From Bdellovibrionaceae bacterium UBA6502 (lineage in GTDB: Bacteria > Bdellovibrionota > Bdellovibrionia > Bdellovibrionales > UBA840): DNA of 64,000 nucleotides. This document shows positions 17,193-25,464 of the stretch, piece by piece (position 1 is the stretch's first letter; each line of letters starts with the position of its first letter). The stretch is from contig DJMA01000026.1 in assembly GCA_002436415.1 (NCBI GenBank), positions 1 to 64,000 on the forward strand, written 5' to 3'. The notes below the pieces were generated by a model. The model was not told the DNA's origin and searched no databases. It saw only the letters and a program-made list of their open reading frames with translations. The position numbers and the translations under genes are program-made.

Positions 17193-18026
17193 ATGAACTA
17201 TTTGAAACTATTATCTAATGTAGTGGTTTCTGCGATCATCGCTACTATGTTAGTGGCTTGTGGAAACGGAGGAGGCTCTGGAGCAGCTCCTACTGGTGTT
17301 CCTACAATCGGCAGTGACCAACCAATTACATCATCCGGTGGCCAACTTACTGAAGAAGGTATTAGCTTAAGTTATTTTGGTAAAGGAGGACATTCTAGCA
17401 GTTCAGCTACTAAAGCGATGGTAAGGGATTTATTACCAGGTATGGCTTATGGCGAATACAACGATGGTGGTTCTGGAATTTTTGAAGTTTATGATAACTA
17501 TTGGGCAGAAGAAGGCGATGCTGATTGTGATGTCTGGGCATTTTTTAAACCTACATGTCAGTCAAAATATTCGAATATGCGTACCAGTTTAATGTGTGAT
17601 CCTTACGACTATACCGGTAAAAGAATTCAATATTATGGTGGGCCTTATGACTGTAGCTCTTATAACAACGGAAAAGTTGGTATTTGGTTTGAGCAAAAAG
17701 ACACAGGCATGGTTCGAATTCGTTTGATGTTTGAAGCCATTGATTACTACTACTCTCAAAGTGGAATTAACCATTTTGCAATTTGGACGGTAGATGACAT
17801 TGATCCAAATGACCGAGATGAAGTGCAATCCACAATTGGTGGAAGAGGTGTTAAGATCACCCTTGGTGGAGCTCACTGGACTGGTAGCTACGACAAAATC
17901 ATCGTAATTACGATTGATGACTTAGTTGGATTGCCATCTTATGCTGACGTAAAAGTACAATACGGTACATCAAGTGCCTTAACAACTGTTCTGAATACAA
18001 GAATGTACAAGAAAAACATTCTATAA
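17193..18026 (+). CDS. Lipoprotein of unknown function
   Basis: This is a 277-residue protein with a lipobox (LVAC, Cys at about 23) followed by a Gly/Ser-rich linker, so it should be diacylated and anchored in the outer or inner membrane by Lgt/LspA. The mature part is rich in Asp, Tyr and Gly and contains a cysteine group near residues 110-155 (CDVW, CQSKY, MCDPYDY, DCSSY) that may form disulfides. I recognise no domain. GGAGGT five bases before ATG 17193 shows that the upstream ATG at 17181 is not used, since it is part of the ribosome-binding site region. It is monocistronic with a strong terminator. Confidence 0.8.
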   Translation: MNYLKLLSNVVVSAIIATMLVACGNGGGSGAAPTGVPTIGSDQPITSSGGQLTEEGISLSYFGKGGHSSSSATKAMVRDLLPGMAYGEYNDGGSGIFEVYDNYWAEEGDADCDVWAFFKPTCQSKYSNMRTSLMCDPYDYTGKRIQYYGGPYDCSSYNNGKVGIWFEQKDTGMVRIRLMFEAIDYYYSQSGINHFAIWTVDDIDPNDRDEVQSTIGGRGVKITLGGAHWTGSYDKIIVITIDDLVGLPSYADVKVQYGTSSALTTVLNTRMYKKNIL

Positions 18027-18053
18027 AAAAATATGACCTTCATAAATCAATGG

Positions 18054-18083
18054 GCCCAGGAAGTTATTCCTGGGCTTTTTTTT
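18054..18083 (+). terminator. Rho-independent terminator
   Basis: GCCCAGGAA, a GTTA loop and TTCCTGGGC are followed by eight T residues. Confidence 0.92.
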
Positions 18084-18573
18084 GGAAATTTAGTGAGTGG
18101 CTCGGTCGCAGATTTTTAATTCACCAAAACCCAATTGCCCCAGTGATCAATTGCAAAATCGTGGCTGTTAAAACAAACAATGTTTAAAAAAATATCTATC
18201 AACTAGAGTGATGAAATCTTTTCCTGTTCATTAACAATAACTAAATTTCTTAAAAGTTGGGGGACAAATCTCAGAATGATTTTGTCTCAGGATTAGAAAA
18301 TATTGTCTAAAAAAACAAAGATGAAAAGATATGCAAATAGTGAATTTCATTACTTAAAACTGTCTCAAAATAGAACAGTTACCTTTTGTTACTAAACTCT
18401 AACACAGCAATGCCGATTAGTTAAACTAGCTGAAAGCCTTATGAATACTGGCTTTTATGGGATGAATATTTTTTATTTCTAAAAAAGCTTTGTTTGATTT
18501 TCACTAGACGCTATTGACTGTGAAAATGAATTCATTATTCTAGAGGTACTATAATAATAGGGGGATTTCCGTT
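18084..18573. other. Intergenic region, nothing recognised
   Basis: About 490 AT-rich bases hold no credible frame, no tRNA-like fold and no clear repeat. The promoter for the small exported protein at 18574 is probably near its right end (TATAAT at about 18550), but no matching -35 at the normal spacing is visible. Confidence 0.5.
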
Positions 18574-18912
18574 TTGATTAAAAAATTAGTTTCAATATTT
18601 TTATGCTTAAGTGTGCTAGGGCTATCATTGGTGGCCACAGCTAATATTGAGCATTTAGAAACTACCAAATGTCAAAGCGAAGAACTCTCTTTATCTGAAG
18701 TAGAAGAAAAAGAATTCGAAAATCTATTAAAGAAAGATTTCGATGACAACCAATTTTTACTTTCCTCAGACTGTAGTAATTGTGATCCTGACGTAGAAGA
18801 CGGCATCATGAACGAAGCACCAATCGCAGGTTCTTATCCAATAGAACTAGGCGTGTCTTTAAGCTTTTTAAAGAGCATTCAATTTTTAGACGAAACCGTT
18901 TTTCCAATCTAA
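18574..18912 (+). CDS. Small exported acidic protein
   Basis: This is a 112-residue protein starting at TTG with GGGG upstream. A signal peptide covers residues 1-24 (cleavage near ATA). The mature part is acidic, has a CSNC pair and one earlier Cys, and shows no known domain. It lies 73 bases before the carbonic anhydrase gene on the same strand and could share its transcript. Confidence 0.55.
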   Translation: MIKKLVSIFLCLSVLGLSLVATANIEHLETTKCQSEELSLSEVEEKEFENLLKKDFDDNQFLLSSDCSNCDPDVEDGIMNEAPIAGSYPIELGVSLSFLKSIQFLDETVFPI

Positions 18913-18985
18913 CGGTCTCGCTCGCTTTAAATTTCTAAAACTACATTCAAATTAACAACTAAATGTTTATTACAGGGGAGTAATA

Positions 18986-19579
18986 ATGGAGCACTTGTAT
19001 CCAAAAGTAGTCAATTTTCAAGAAAACGAATTTGATAAAGTAAAAGATGTTTATAAACAACTAGAAAATTCCCAAAGTCCAAAAACTTTGGTGGTGAGTT
19101 GTGCTGATTCAAGGGTTTTACCAAACCAGTTCTCTCAGGCTGGTCCAGGCGAGATTTTTAGCATTCGTAATGCTGGAAACCTAATTCCTGCTTACTCAGA
19201 AGGTGAAGTTTCAAACGAAGCTTTAACTCTGGAGTATGGTGTAGAGGCACTTGAAGTTAAAGAAATCGTGATTTGTGGTCACAGTAAATGTGGAGCGATG
19301 GGGGGAGTTTTGGATTTTCAAAACTTATCAAGCCTGCCATTGGTTCAAAAAGGTCTTTCTGGAATTCACTCCGTTTTTCAACAAGAGTTCAAAGCAGCTC
19401 CAGAGTTAAGCGAATTGATTGAGTGGAATGTAAGAAAGCAAATGGAAAATGTGCTTTCCTATCCATTCGTGAAAAAGAGAGTGGAAGCTGGTCAGTTAAG
19501 TGTGTGGGGCTGGGTCTGGGATTTTGTAGACGGTAAAATTAGTTACAAAATCAGTTCTAAAGATTTAGCGAATTCGTAG
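18986..19579 (+). CDS. Beta-class carbonic anhydrase
   Basis: This is a zinc enzyme interconverting carbon dioxide and bicarbonate. The zinc ligands Cys39 (SCADSR, with the Asp41/Arg43 dyad), His99 and Cys102 (CGHSKCGAM) are all present, and 197 residues is normal for the beta class. A GGGGAG site precedes the ATG. It is nine bases upstream of a SulP anion transporter and surely cotranscribed, which suggests it hydrates or dehydrates the bicarbonate that the partner moves. Confidence 0.96.
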   Translation: MEHLYPKVVNFQENEFDKVKDVYKQLENSQSPKTLVVSCADSRVLPNQFSQAGPGEIFSIRNAGNLIPAYSEGEVSNEALTLEYGVEALEVKEIVICGHSKCGAMGGVLDFQNLSSLPLVQKGLSGIHSVFQQEFKAAPELSELIEWNVRKQMENVLSYPFVKKRVEAGQLSVWGWVWDFVDGKISYKISSKDLANS

Positions 19580-19588
19580 GGAGAAACA

Positions 19589-21064
19589 ATGAATAATTTG
19601 TCGACTATATTAAAAAATAACTTTTTACCCTCAGTGGTGGTGTTACTTGTGGCACTACCTCTGTCATTAGGGATTGCAATTGCATCTGGTGTTCCAGCGC
19701 ATGTTGGATTGATTTCTGCCATTATTGGTGGAGTCGTGGTTGGATCATTGGCAGGAGCGCCACTACAAGTTAGTGGCCCAGCAGCTGGTCTAGCTGTTAT
19801 GGTTTTTGAATTTGTGAATCAGTTTGGTTTGAAAGCACTGGTACCACTAGGGATCTGTATTGGAATCTTCCAAATGGTTTTGGGTGGATTAAAGCTAGGT
19901 CAATACTTTAAAGCAGTTAGTCCTGCATTGATCAAAGGGATGTTGGCTGGTATTGGTTTCTTGATTTTGATAAGTCAAATTCATGTTGGTTTAGGTCAAA
20001 AGCCAATGAGTGACGGAATCCAAAACATTATAATGATTCCCAATGCGATCATCCAATCAGTTACTGATTTTGATGGTAGCCTTTTGGTATTGGGTTTAAC
20101 GCTAGTTTTAATGTTTAGCTGGAATAAAATTCCAGTGAAAGCATTGACTAAAATTCCAGCATCACTTGCTGGGGTTATCTTTGCAACTATAATTGCGCAG
20201 AGCTTTTTTCCAAACTTGAATTACTTAACTTTGCCAGAAGATTTAGGTTCCAGTTTTGAAATTCTACCGACAGGTGCCTTTGAAGGTTTATCGGGAAAAA
20301 TGATTTTAATGGCTTTGGCAATCGGAATTGTTGCTAGTGCAGAGTCTATGCTTTCTAGTATTGCGGTTGAAAAACTAGCGCCAGAGCATAAGACTAAATA
20401 TAATAAAGAACTTTTTGCCCAAGGAGCTGGTAATTTAGTAGCTGGTCTGTTGGGAGCTTTACCAATCACTGGTGTGATTGTAAGAAGTAGTGCTAACGTT
20501 GCTTCGGGAGCTGATAATCGTGCTTCAGCAATTTTACATGGTGTATGGGTACTATTGTTTGTATTCATTTTGCCACAGGTTCTTCTGTTGATTCCTGTTT
20601 GTGGATTAGCTGCAATTTTAATTCACACTGGATGGAGACTTTGGGATGTGATGTCAGTACCAGCTTTGTTTCGTAAGGACAAAGGGGATTTCATGATCTA
20701 TGGAAGTACTTTGGCTTTCATGGTTTGTATTGATCTATTAGCTGGTGTATTTGCTGGATTCATTTTATCTCTAGGTGTTTTACTGTTCAGATTGTTAAAG
20801 CATAATGCTGAGACTCATGAAGATGAAGAGGCTGTAACGCTATCTTATAAAGGTAACCTTTCTTTCCTACAGTTACCGAAAGTAATTGATAAAATTGCAG
20901 AAAACGAAAAGGGCGATAAAAAGATTGTATTGGATCTACGTGGTGTAAACTATCTTTGTCCTGTGGTTAAAGAGCATGTTGAAGATTGGGAAGAAGATGC
21001 TTCTAAATCTGGTGGAAATGTTCAAGTTCACTTTCACCAAAAACACATTAGCTATACCACATAA
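19589..21064 (+). CDS. SulP-family anion (probably bicarbonate) transporter
   Basis: This is a 491-residue inner-membrane protein with 10 or more hydrophobic segments. It has the SulP core sequence LPLSLGIAIASGVPAHVGL near the start and a conserved ASAESMLSSIAVEKL segment near residue 250. A shortened STAS-like C-terminal domain follows (about 405-485, DLRGVNYLCPVV). SulP proteins carry sulfate or bicarbonate, often with sodium. The tight coupling to carbonic anhydrase favours bicarbonate, as in BicA-type systems. AGGGAGA precedes the ATG. Confidence 0.92.
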   Translation: MNNLSTILKNNFLPSVVVLLVALPLSLGIAIASGVPAHVGLISAIIGGVVVGSLAGAPLQVSGPAAGLAVMVFEFVNQFGLKALVPLGICIGIFQMVLGGLKLGQYFKAVSPALIKGMLAGIGFLILISQIHVGLGQKPMSDGIQNIIMIPNAIIQSVTDFDGSLLVLGLTLVLMFSWNKIPVKALTKIPASLAGVIFATIIAQSFFPNLNYLTLPEDLGSSFEILPTGAFEGLSGKMILMALAIGIVASAESMLSSIAVEKLAPEHKTKYNKELFAQGAGNLVAGLLGALPITGVIVRSSANVASGADNRASAILHGVWVLLFVFILPQVLLLIPVCGLAAILIHTGWRLWDVMSVPALFRKDKGDFMIYGSTLAFMVCIDLLAGVFAGFILSLGVLLFRLLKHNAETHEDEEAVTLSYKGNLSFLQLPKVIDKIAENEKGDKKIVLDLRGVNYLCPVVKEHVEDWEEDASKSGGNVQVHFHQKHISYTT

Positions 21065-21103
21065 TGAAATCATAATTTTTTAGTTGATAAAGACATTCAT
21101 TTT

Positions 21104-21133
21104 AAAAGCCCTTGCCATTGCGAGGGCTTTTTT
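21104..21133. terminator. Rho-independent terminator, probably bidirectional
   Basis: A 12-bp stem AAAAGCCCTTGC/GCGAGGGCTTTT with one T-G pair and a CATT loop has T-runs in both directions. It serves the SulP gene and the convergent Lgt-like gene. Confidence 0.85.
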
Positions 21134-21143
21134 AGTTGGGCTG

Positions 21144-21923
21144 CTATTTACTTTCTGTTTTATTTTTAATGAGCCTAGTAGCTAGAAAAATCAGTGCGAT
21201 AGAAATGATACTGGAAATACTAAATCCAAAGACATCCGCACCTCGGTGGTCTCCACGAAAATGTTCCATTAAAAGTCGCCCGAAGGAATGAGTCACAACA
21301 GCAATGTAAAATAAAACTCCCTCTGGTAAAAAGTCTTTTCGATTCGTTCTAGGGGAATAGGTTTTTTCTAAAAACAAGAGCAAAGCATAGTTGGCGAAGG
21401 CCCATAAGCTTGCGTAAATGGGCGTAGGGTGGAGTGGAATTCCTGTTGGAGCCTCAACTCCAGGGGGATAAACAATTGCCCAGGGCAGATCACAGGCAGC
21501 TCCATGGCAGCAACCAGCAAAGAGGCAAGCAAATCTACCGATTCCATATCCTAAAACAATCACTGGAGCATAAATATCAAGGAGTTGATCAAAATCGATG
21601 GGCTTATTGCGAGCCCAGATTCTCAATGATAGATAAGCAGTCAATGCTCCACCAAAATATACAAAACCACCTTGCCAAATATAAAAGATTCGAAGCGGAT
21701 CTTCGAGGTAATAGGATGCCTCTTCATAAAATACATGAAATAACCTTGCGCCAACAAAACCTGCTAGCATAACAATGAGCGCCGAATCCAAGATGATATT
21801 TTTAGAATATCCTTTGTTTTGTCCGCGTTTGTACAAGTAGATCAATGCAAAACAGTAAGTCAAACTGATCCACAACAGATAGGTCGGTATTTTCTCGCCA
21901 AATATCTCAATCCAAGGATGCAT
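21144..21923 (-). CDS. Divergent Lgt-family (prolipoprotein diacylglyceryl transferase-like) protein
   Basis: This is a 259-residue polytopic membrane protein with the Lgt layout: GARLFH, IWQGGFVYFGG, a Gly-Arg loop and a late EHFRGDHRG. Two hallmarks differ from true Lgt. The His of the LSFHGG motif is replaced (VYFGG, 87-91), and the GRxGNxxNGE loop reads GRFACLFAGCCHG (129-141). The second lgt at 24033 keeps the canonical residues, so this copy may have another lipid-transfer role or substrate. No ribosome-binding site is clear. ATG 21923 gives the usual MHP start; 21932 is an alternative. Confidence 0.8.
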   Translation of the reverse strand: MHPWIEIFGEKIPTYLLWISLTYCFALIYLYKRGQNKGYSKNIILDSALIVMLAGFVGARLFHVFYEEASYYLEDPLRIFYIWQGGFVYFGGALTAYLSLRIWARNKPIDFDQLLDIYAPVIVLGYGIGRFACLFAGCCHGAACDLPWAIVYPPGVEAPTGIPLHPTPIYASLWAFANYALLLFLEKTYSPRTNRKDFLPEGVLFYIAVVTHSFGRLLMEHFRGDHRGADVFGFSISSIISIALIFLATRLIKNKTESK

Positions 21924-22241
21924 AATGAACATTCTAACAATTGATATTAGCGAGAGTCACCTTTTCATCATTTGTTTGATGGCTGGTCTAGCTATTGTCG
22001 GCATTGTTTATTAGTAAATTGGGGCTTTTCAAAGGCAAATAGGGAAAATAGGCTTTTCAGTAAAAACTATTTAATAGCATGACTAGATAAGGACTTGAAT
22101 TTGCATTGCTTATATTTGATTAAAACTAGAACTTTGGAAAGCCCTTGGATTCCATTTGGCTGTAAATCTAATTTACAGTGATCGCCTTTTTTTGGCACAA
22201 CAAGCTTTAAATCCTTGGCTTGGCTTTGATGAGGAATTTGA
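21924..22241. other. Divergent intergenic region with a palindrome
   Basis: About 320 bases between the divergent Lgt-like and exported methyltransferase-like genes hold no credible gene. The only ordered feature is the TGTAAAT/ATTTACA palindrome described separately. Confidence 0.5.
22160..22178. promoter_or_regulatory. Perfect 8-3-8 palindrome, candidate operator
   Basis: CTGTAAAT-CTA-ATTTACAG lies 64 bases before the start at 22242. Its size and symmetry fit a dimeric repressor or activator site. No regulator is identified. Confidence 0.4.
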
Positions 22242-23066
22242 ATGAAATTTACTAAATACCTACAAGTCACAAAAAAAATTACTCCCGGGCTATTTATAGT
22301 TCTTGCTAGTTTTCCTGTTCTCAATGTTTATGCCGTTGATTGTAAGGTCTCTAGTAGTTTAAGTAATGGAAGAATGATCATCCAAAGGCAACTCGATCGT
22401 TATTTAGAGGTAGATGGTAAAACTTATTTTGGTTTGATGGCATCTAGCTATTTTGATACCTTTGGCCCTAATTTTGAAAGTCTATTAATGGGATTGAAAG
22501 CCAAGCAGCGATGGCTAGATTCAGGTGCAGGAGCTCGGCTCGCTATCATTCGCTATCATGAGCTAAAGAAGTTGGACGGGCTTGAGTCTGCGTCTACGAT
22601 TGCTTTGAATCATGAAAAAATTGAAACCTCTGTAAGGAAATCTCACGATCGATTTTTGAATGATTTTAAGCATACGGATTTAGAAGGCAGGTTCCTTGAA
22701 GAGATTCCTTACAAAGAACTGGGGGAATTGGATTTGATTACCGATTTGTCTGGTCCTGCATCTTACAGCAATAATTTTGCCAAGGTATTTAAGAAGTATA
22801 TTCGTTCTTTAAAAAAGGGCGGTAGTTTATTTTTAAAAGATAGCTCTAATGTGATTTTTGTATCGGCGAATGGCGAACAAATTGGTTTTGAAGCTTTTTT
22901 AAATCGTGTAAAAGGGATTGAAGTGTTGGTTGGTCAAAGAATACAAGGGGAGATCTTGTCTTATCAAATTATCAAAACTTCAAAAAAACTAAGTTTTCCA
23001 AAAACTGAGCTTGTAAGTTATGAAACAGGAAACTTACCAAAGATTGTTCACAAATTTCTAGATTGA
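22242..23066 (+). CDS. Exported protein with class I methyltransferase-like features
   Basis: This is a 274-residue protein with a signal peptide (hydrophobic 15-30, cleavage near VYA-VD) and Cys34 in the recurrent C-x-x-S-S-S mature start. The rest resembles a Rossmann methyltransferase. WLDSGAGARLAI (91-102) fits the cofactor-binding motif I, LDLITDLSGPASYS (163-176) fits motif IV, and LKKGGSLFLKD (190-200) fits the post-I strand/helix pattern. Finding such a fold after a signal peptide is unexpected because S-adenosylmethionine is cytosolic. It may be a decayed enzyme, or the hydrophobic segment may be an anchor. AGGAA precedes the ATG. Confidence 0.6.
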   Translation: MKFTKYLQVTKKITPGLFIVLASFPVLNVYAVDCKVSSSLSNGRMIIQRQLDRYLEVDGKTYFGLMASSYFDTFGPNFESLLMGLKAKQRWLDSGAGARLAIIRYHELKKLDGLESASTIALNHEKIETSVRKSHDRFLNDFKHTDLEGRFLEEIPYKELGELDLITDLSGPASYSNNFAKVFKKYIRSLKKGGSLFLKDSSNVIFVSANGEQIGFEAFLNRVKGIEVLVGQRIQGEILSYQIIKTSKKLSFPKTELVSYETGNLPKIVHKFLD

Positions 23067-23129
23067 TCTCAGTTCTTTTTTTAATAAACGAGAAGCTTAT
23101 AAGGGAGATAAAAAATTAAAAGCGATTCA

Positions 23130-24017
23130 TTGGCAAAAATTTTAAGATCAATACTATTGCTAGTGTTTTTGACTCTGGCTATTGTACCAGATCCTTTAAA
23201 TGCAGGCTTGTGCTCGTGGTCAGCGAGTCGACTTCAGCTAAAAGGCTATGAATTTGCCTTAGATTCTCCAGAACTACAAAAAGCATTTTCCGCTCGGTTT
23301 AGGCGCTTTTGGCAACTGCAAAAACAAGTTGTTCGTTTCAATTATTTTCCGAAAGATTTGTTGGCGATAGAAGTTCTTTTGAGTGCACCAATCAAGCAGG
23401 TTCAAACTTCAAAACATATCTATTGGCAGTTTTTGAGAAAACTCTACCTACCGGAAACTTCAAGTATCGTGTCGAGTAAGAATTTGAGGCTCGAGATAAA
23501 ATCAAAGTATGAATGCGCCATTGCTTGTGTTGAGTCTGAGCTCTATTTTGAAAAATCCTTCCTGGAAAAAGAATCTATGGAAGAACTTGATGGCATCGCT
23601 ATTTATTTACCAGGTATCGAAGGCCCTGTCGCAATCAAAAAAGGCTTTAGGTATGGCTCTCAAGGTGAAAACACAATTTTAGCTCTTCAGAATGTAGTTG
23701 ACCCATTTACTGGAAACTTAGTTCTTATAAAAGGTGGTATTTATCAGAGCTCTCGATTTCATCCAAATTATGATCAAAAAATTTTGAGAGATTCTAAGAC
23801 TCCTTTTCCAAGAATTGAAATCAAAGAGGATGAGGTTTTTATCTTTACTCCAGTAAGAATGTTTCAGCCCAATTTATTAAAAAGGTTTAAAGGTAAGTCG
23901 GAAGATAGTTTTAGTGGACAAACTGTAAATAAGGCTTGGGACAATTTCCACGAGTTCTTAGATTTTAAAATCCAGAAACTTAAAGGCTACAAAATCGAAA
24001 ATGGCACTAAAGATTAA
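23130..24017 (+). CDS. Exported protein of unknown function
   Basis: This is a 295-residue protein from a TTG start preceded by AAGGGAGAT at some distance. A signal peptide (about 1-25, cleavage near LNA) leads to Cys28 in CSWSAS, the same mature N-terminal signature seen in three other proteins of this window. The body has no recognised domain. It lies 63 bases after the methyltransferase-like gene on the same strand and probably shares its transcript. Confidence 0.65.
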   Translation: MAKILRSILLLVFLTLAIVPDPLNAGLCSWSASRLQLKGYEFALDSPELQKAFSARFRRFWQLQKQVVRFNYFPKDLLAIEVLLSAPIKQVQTSKHIYWQFLRKLYLPETSSIVSSKNLRLEIKSKYECAIACVESELYFEKSFLEKESMEELDGIAIYLPGIEGPVAIKKGFRYGSQGENTILALQNVVDPFTGNLVLIKGGIYQSSRFHPNYDQKILRDSKTPFPRIEIKEDEVFIFTPVRMFQPNLLKRFKGKSEDSFSGQTVNKAWDNFHEFLDFKIQKLKGYKIENGTKD

Positions 24018-24024
24018 GGTCTTT

Positions 24025-24054
24025 TTAAAGGCCTATTTTGCAATAGACCTTTTA
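24025..24054. terminator. Terminator hairpin between convergent genes
   Basis: AAAGGCCTATT/AATAGACCTTT (one mismatch, TTGC loop) with T-rich tails overlaps the end of lgt and follows the gene ending at 24017. Confidence 0.7.
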
Positions 24055-24902
24055 TATTCGTAGGAGATAGGTTTTTTCATTCTTCGAATTAATATTACTA
24101 ATCCGACAATGATCATCAATGCGCAAAGAATTTGTCCCATTGAAAAGTAATTAAAATAATAGCCAAGCTGTGCATCTGGTTGTCGGTAAAACTCTACGAT
24201 AAATCTAGCAATTCCGTAGCCAATTAAAAACACACCACTCATTAAGCCAATTCGATCCCACTTTGCTTTGATCTCTTTGCCTTTCTTGGACTCTTCAATG
24301 CGAAAGTGCTTACGTCTTTCCATTTTGTCCAAAAGTAAAAGGATCAAAAAAACACAAAGACCTTCACCCAAGCTTTGATAAAGTTGACTTGGATGTCTTG
24401 GCTCAGGACCTGCTGCTGGAAAGATTACGCCCCAAGGAACATCTGTGATTCTTCCCCAAAGTTCTCCGTTGGTCCAATTTCCCCAGCGACCGATAAAGAC
24501 ACCACAGGCACCCACTAAACAAACATTGTCAGCGATATGCCAAAAGGGAAATTTGTATTTTCGGCTGTAAAAATAAATTCCGGCAGCGAAGCCTAAGGCC
24601 GCTCCATGAAAACTTAATCCACCTTTCCAGATGTAAAAGACTTCAATTAAATGATTGGAATAATAATCCCAGTTGTAGACCAATGCATAAGTGATGCGAG
24701 CGCCAATCATCATCCCTACCATTAGGTAAGTGATCAGATCTTGGACTTGTAGGGGAGTGATATTGGTGTAGCCTTTTTGGTAACGTTTTTTGAGAATGAA
24801 GTAACCGACTACAAATCCAATTAAATAAAACAAACCATACCAGCGGATTTCAAGAGGGCCTAAGTGCAAGATGGTCGGATCAATGTTGTGAGTATAGTAC
24901 AT
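24033..24902 (-). CDS. lgt: Prolipoprotein diacylglyceryl transferase
   Basis: This inner-membrane enzyme transfers diacylglycerol from phosphatidylglycerol to the lipobox Cys of prolipoproteins. The 289 residues carry the canonical features: GARITYAL, GGLSFHGA with His99, and GRWGNWTNGE (138-147) with the Arg, Asn and Glu residues that are conserved in Lgt. AGAGGAGA precedes the ATG. It follows lspA by 19 bases, so both steps of lipoprotein maturation and IleS are in one transcript. The contrast with the divergent paralogue at 21144 marks this copy as the working Lgt. Confidence 0.96.
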   Translation of the reverse strand: MYYTHNIDPTILHLGPLEIRWYGLFYLIGFVVGYFILKKRYQKGYTNITPLQVQDLITYLMVGMMIGARITYALVYNWDYYSNHLIEVFYIWKGGLSFHGAALGFAAGIYFYSRKYKFPFWHIADNVCLVGACGVFIGRWGNWTNGELWGRITDVPWGVIFPAAGPEPRHPSQLYQSLGEGLCVFLILLLLDKMERRKHFRIEESKKGKEIKAKWDRIGLMSGVFLIGYGIARFIVEFYRQPDAQLGYYFNYFSMGQILCALMIIVGLVILIRRMKKPISYEYKRSIAK

Positions 24903-24921
24903 AAGTCTCCTCTTAGAATAA

Positions 24922-25464
24922 TTAAGCGCTGATTTTTCTTACTTTATCAGAGTCTCCTGGTTCAGGATCTGGGGTGGGGCTTTTCTTTTTACCTTCAAAC
25001 AAAGTTAAGATTAAAAGACACCCAACTCCTCCAACTATTGCCATATCGGCTACGTTAAACGCTGGAAAAGACCAAAGGTTTTTGTAGTGAAAATCTAAAA
25101 AATCCACAACATAGCCAAGGTGTAAACGATCAATGTAATTGCCAAGTGCTCCGCCAAGGATTCCTGCGTAACAAGTAATTTGTAGATTGTCGTCATCGCT
25201 AACATCACGAAGGATGTACAAAATTAAAATGATGGCGATAGGTGGAATGGCTAGAAAAAAATTATCTCTGAAAACTTCAGGAGCTTTGGCTAAAAAACCA
25301 AAAGCGGCTCCGTAGTTTCTTACATAAGTGATATGAAAAATATCCTGCACCACAGGAGTGCTTTGACCCAGGTGGTACTGGGTGTAAATCATCAACTTAG
25401 TCAGTTGATCAATTGCTACCACGGCACCACTAATTGCTAATGTTAAAATATATTTCCATTTCAC
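24922..25464 (-). CDS. lspA: Lipoprotein signal peptidase II
   Basis: This is an aspartyl peptidase of the inner membrane that removes the signal peptide of diacylated prolipoproteins. The catalytic pair is Asp121 (GYVVDFLDF) and Asp140 (FNVADMAI), with the usual 19-residue spacing, plus the conserved RNYGAAFG and GNYIDRL. The GTG start at 25464 shares one base with the ileS stop (TAGTG), so translation is coupled; AGGCGG lies upstream. The acidic Pro-rich tail after residue 160 is unconserved. Frames starting further upstream lie inside ileS. Confidence 0.96.
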   Translation of the reverse strand: MKWKYILTLAISGAVVAIDQLTKLMIYTQYHLGQSTPVVQDIFHITYVRNYGAAFGFLAKAPEVFRDNFFLAIPPIAIILILYILRDVSDDDNLQITCYAGILGGALGNYIDRLHLGYVVDFLDFHYKNLWSFPAFNVADMAIVGGVGCLLILTLFEGKKKSPTPDPEPGDSDKVRKISA

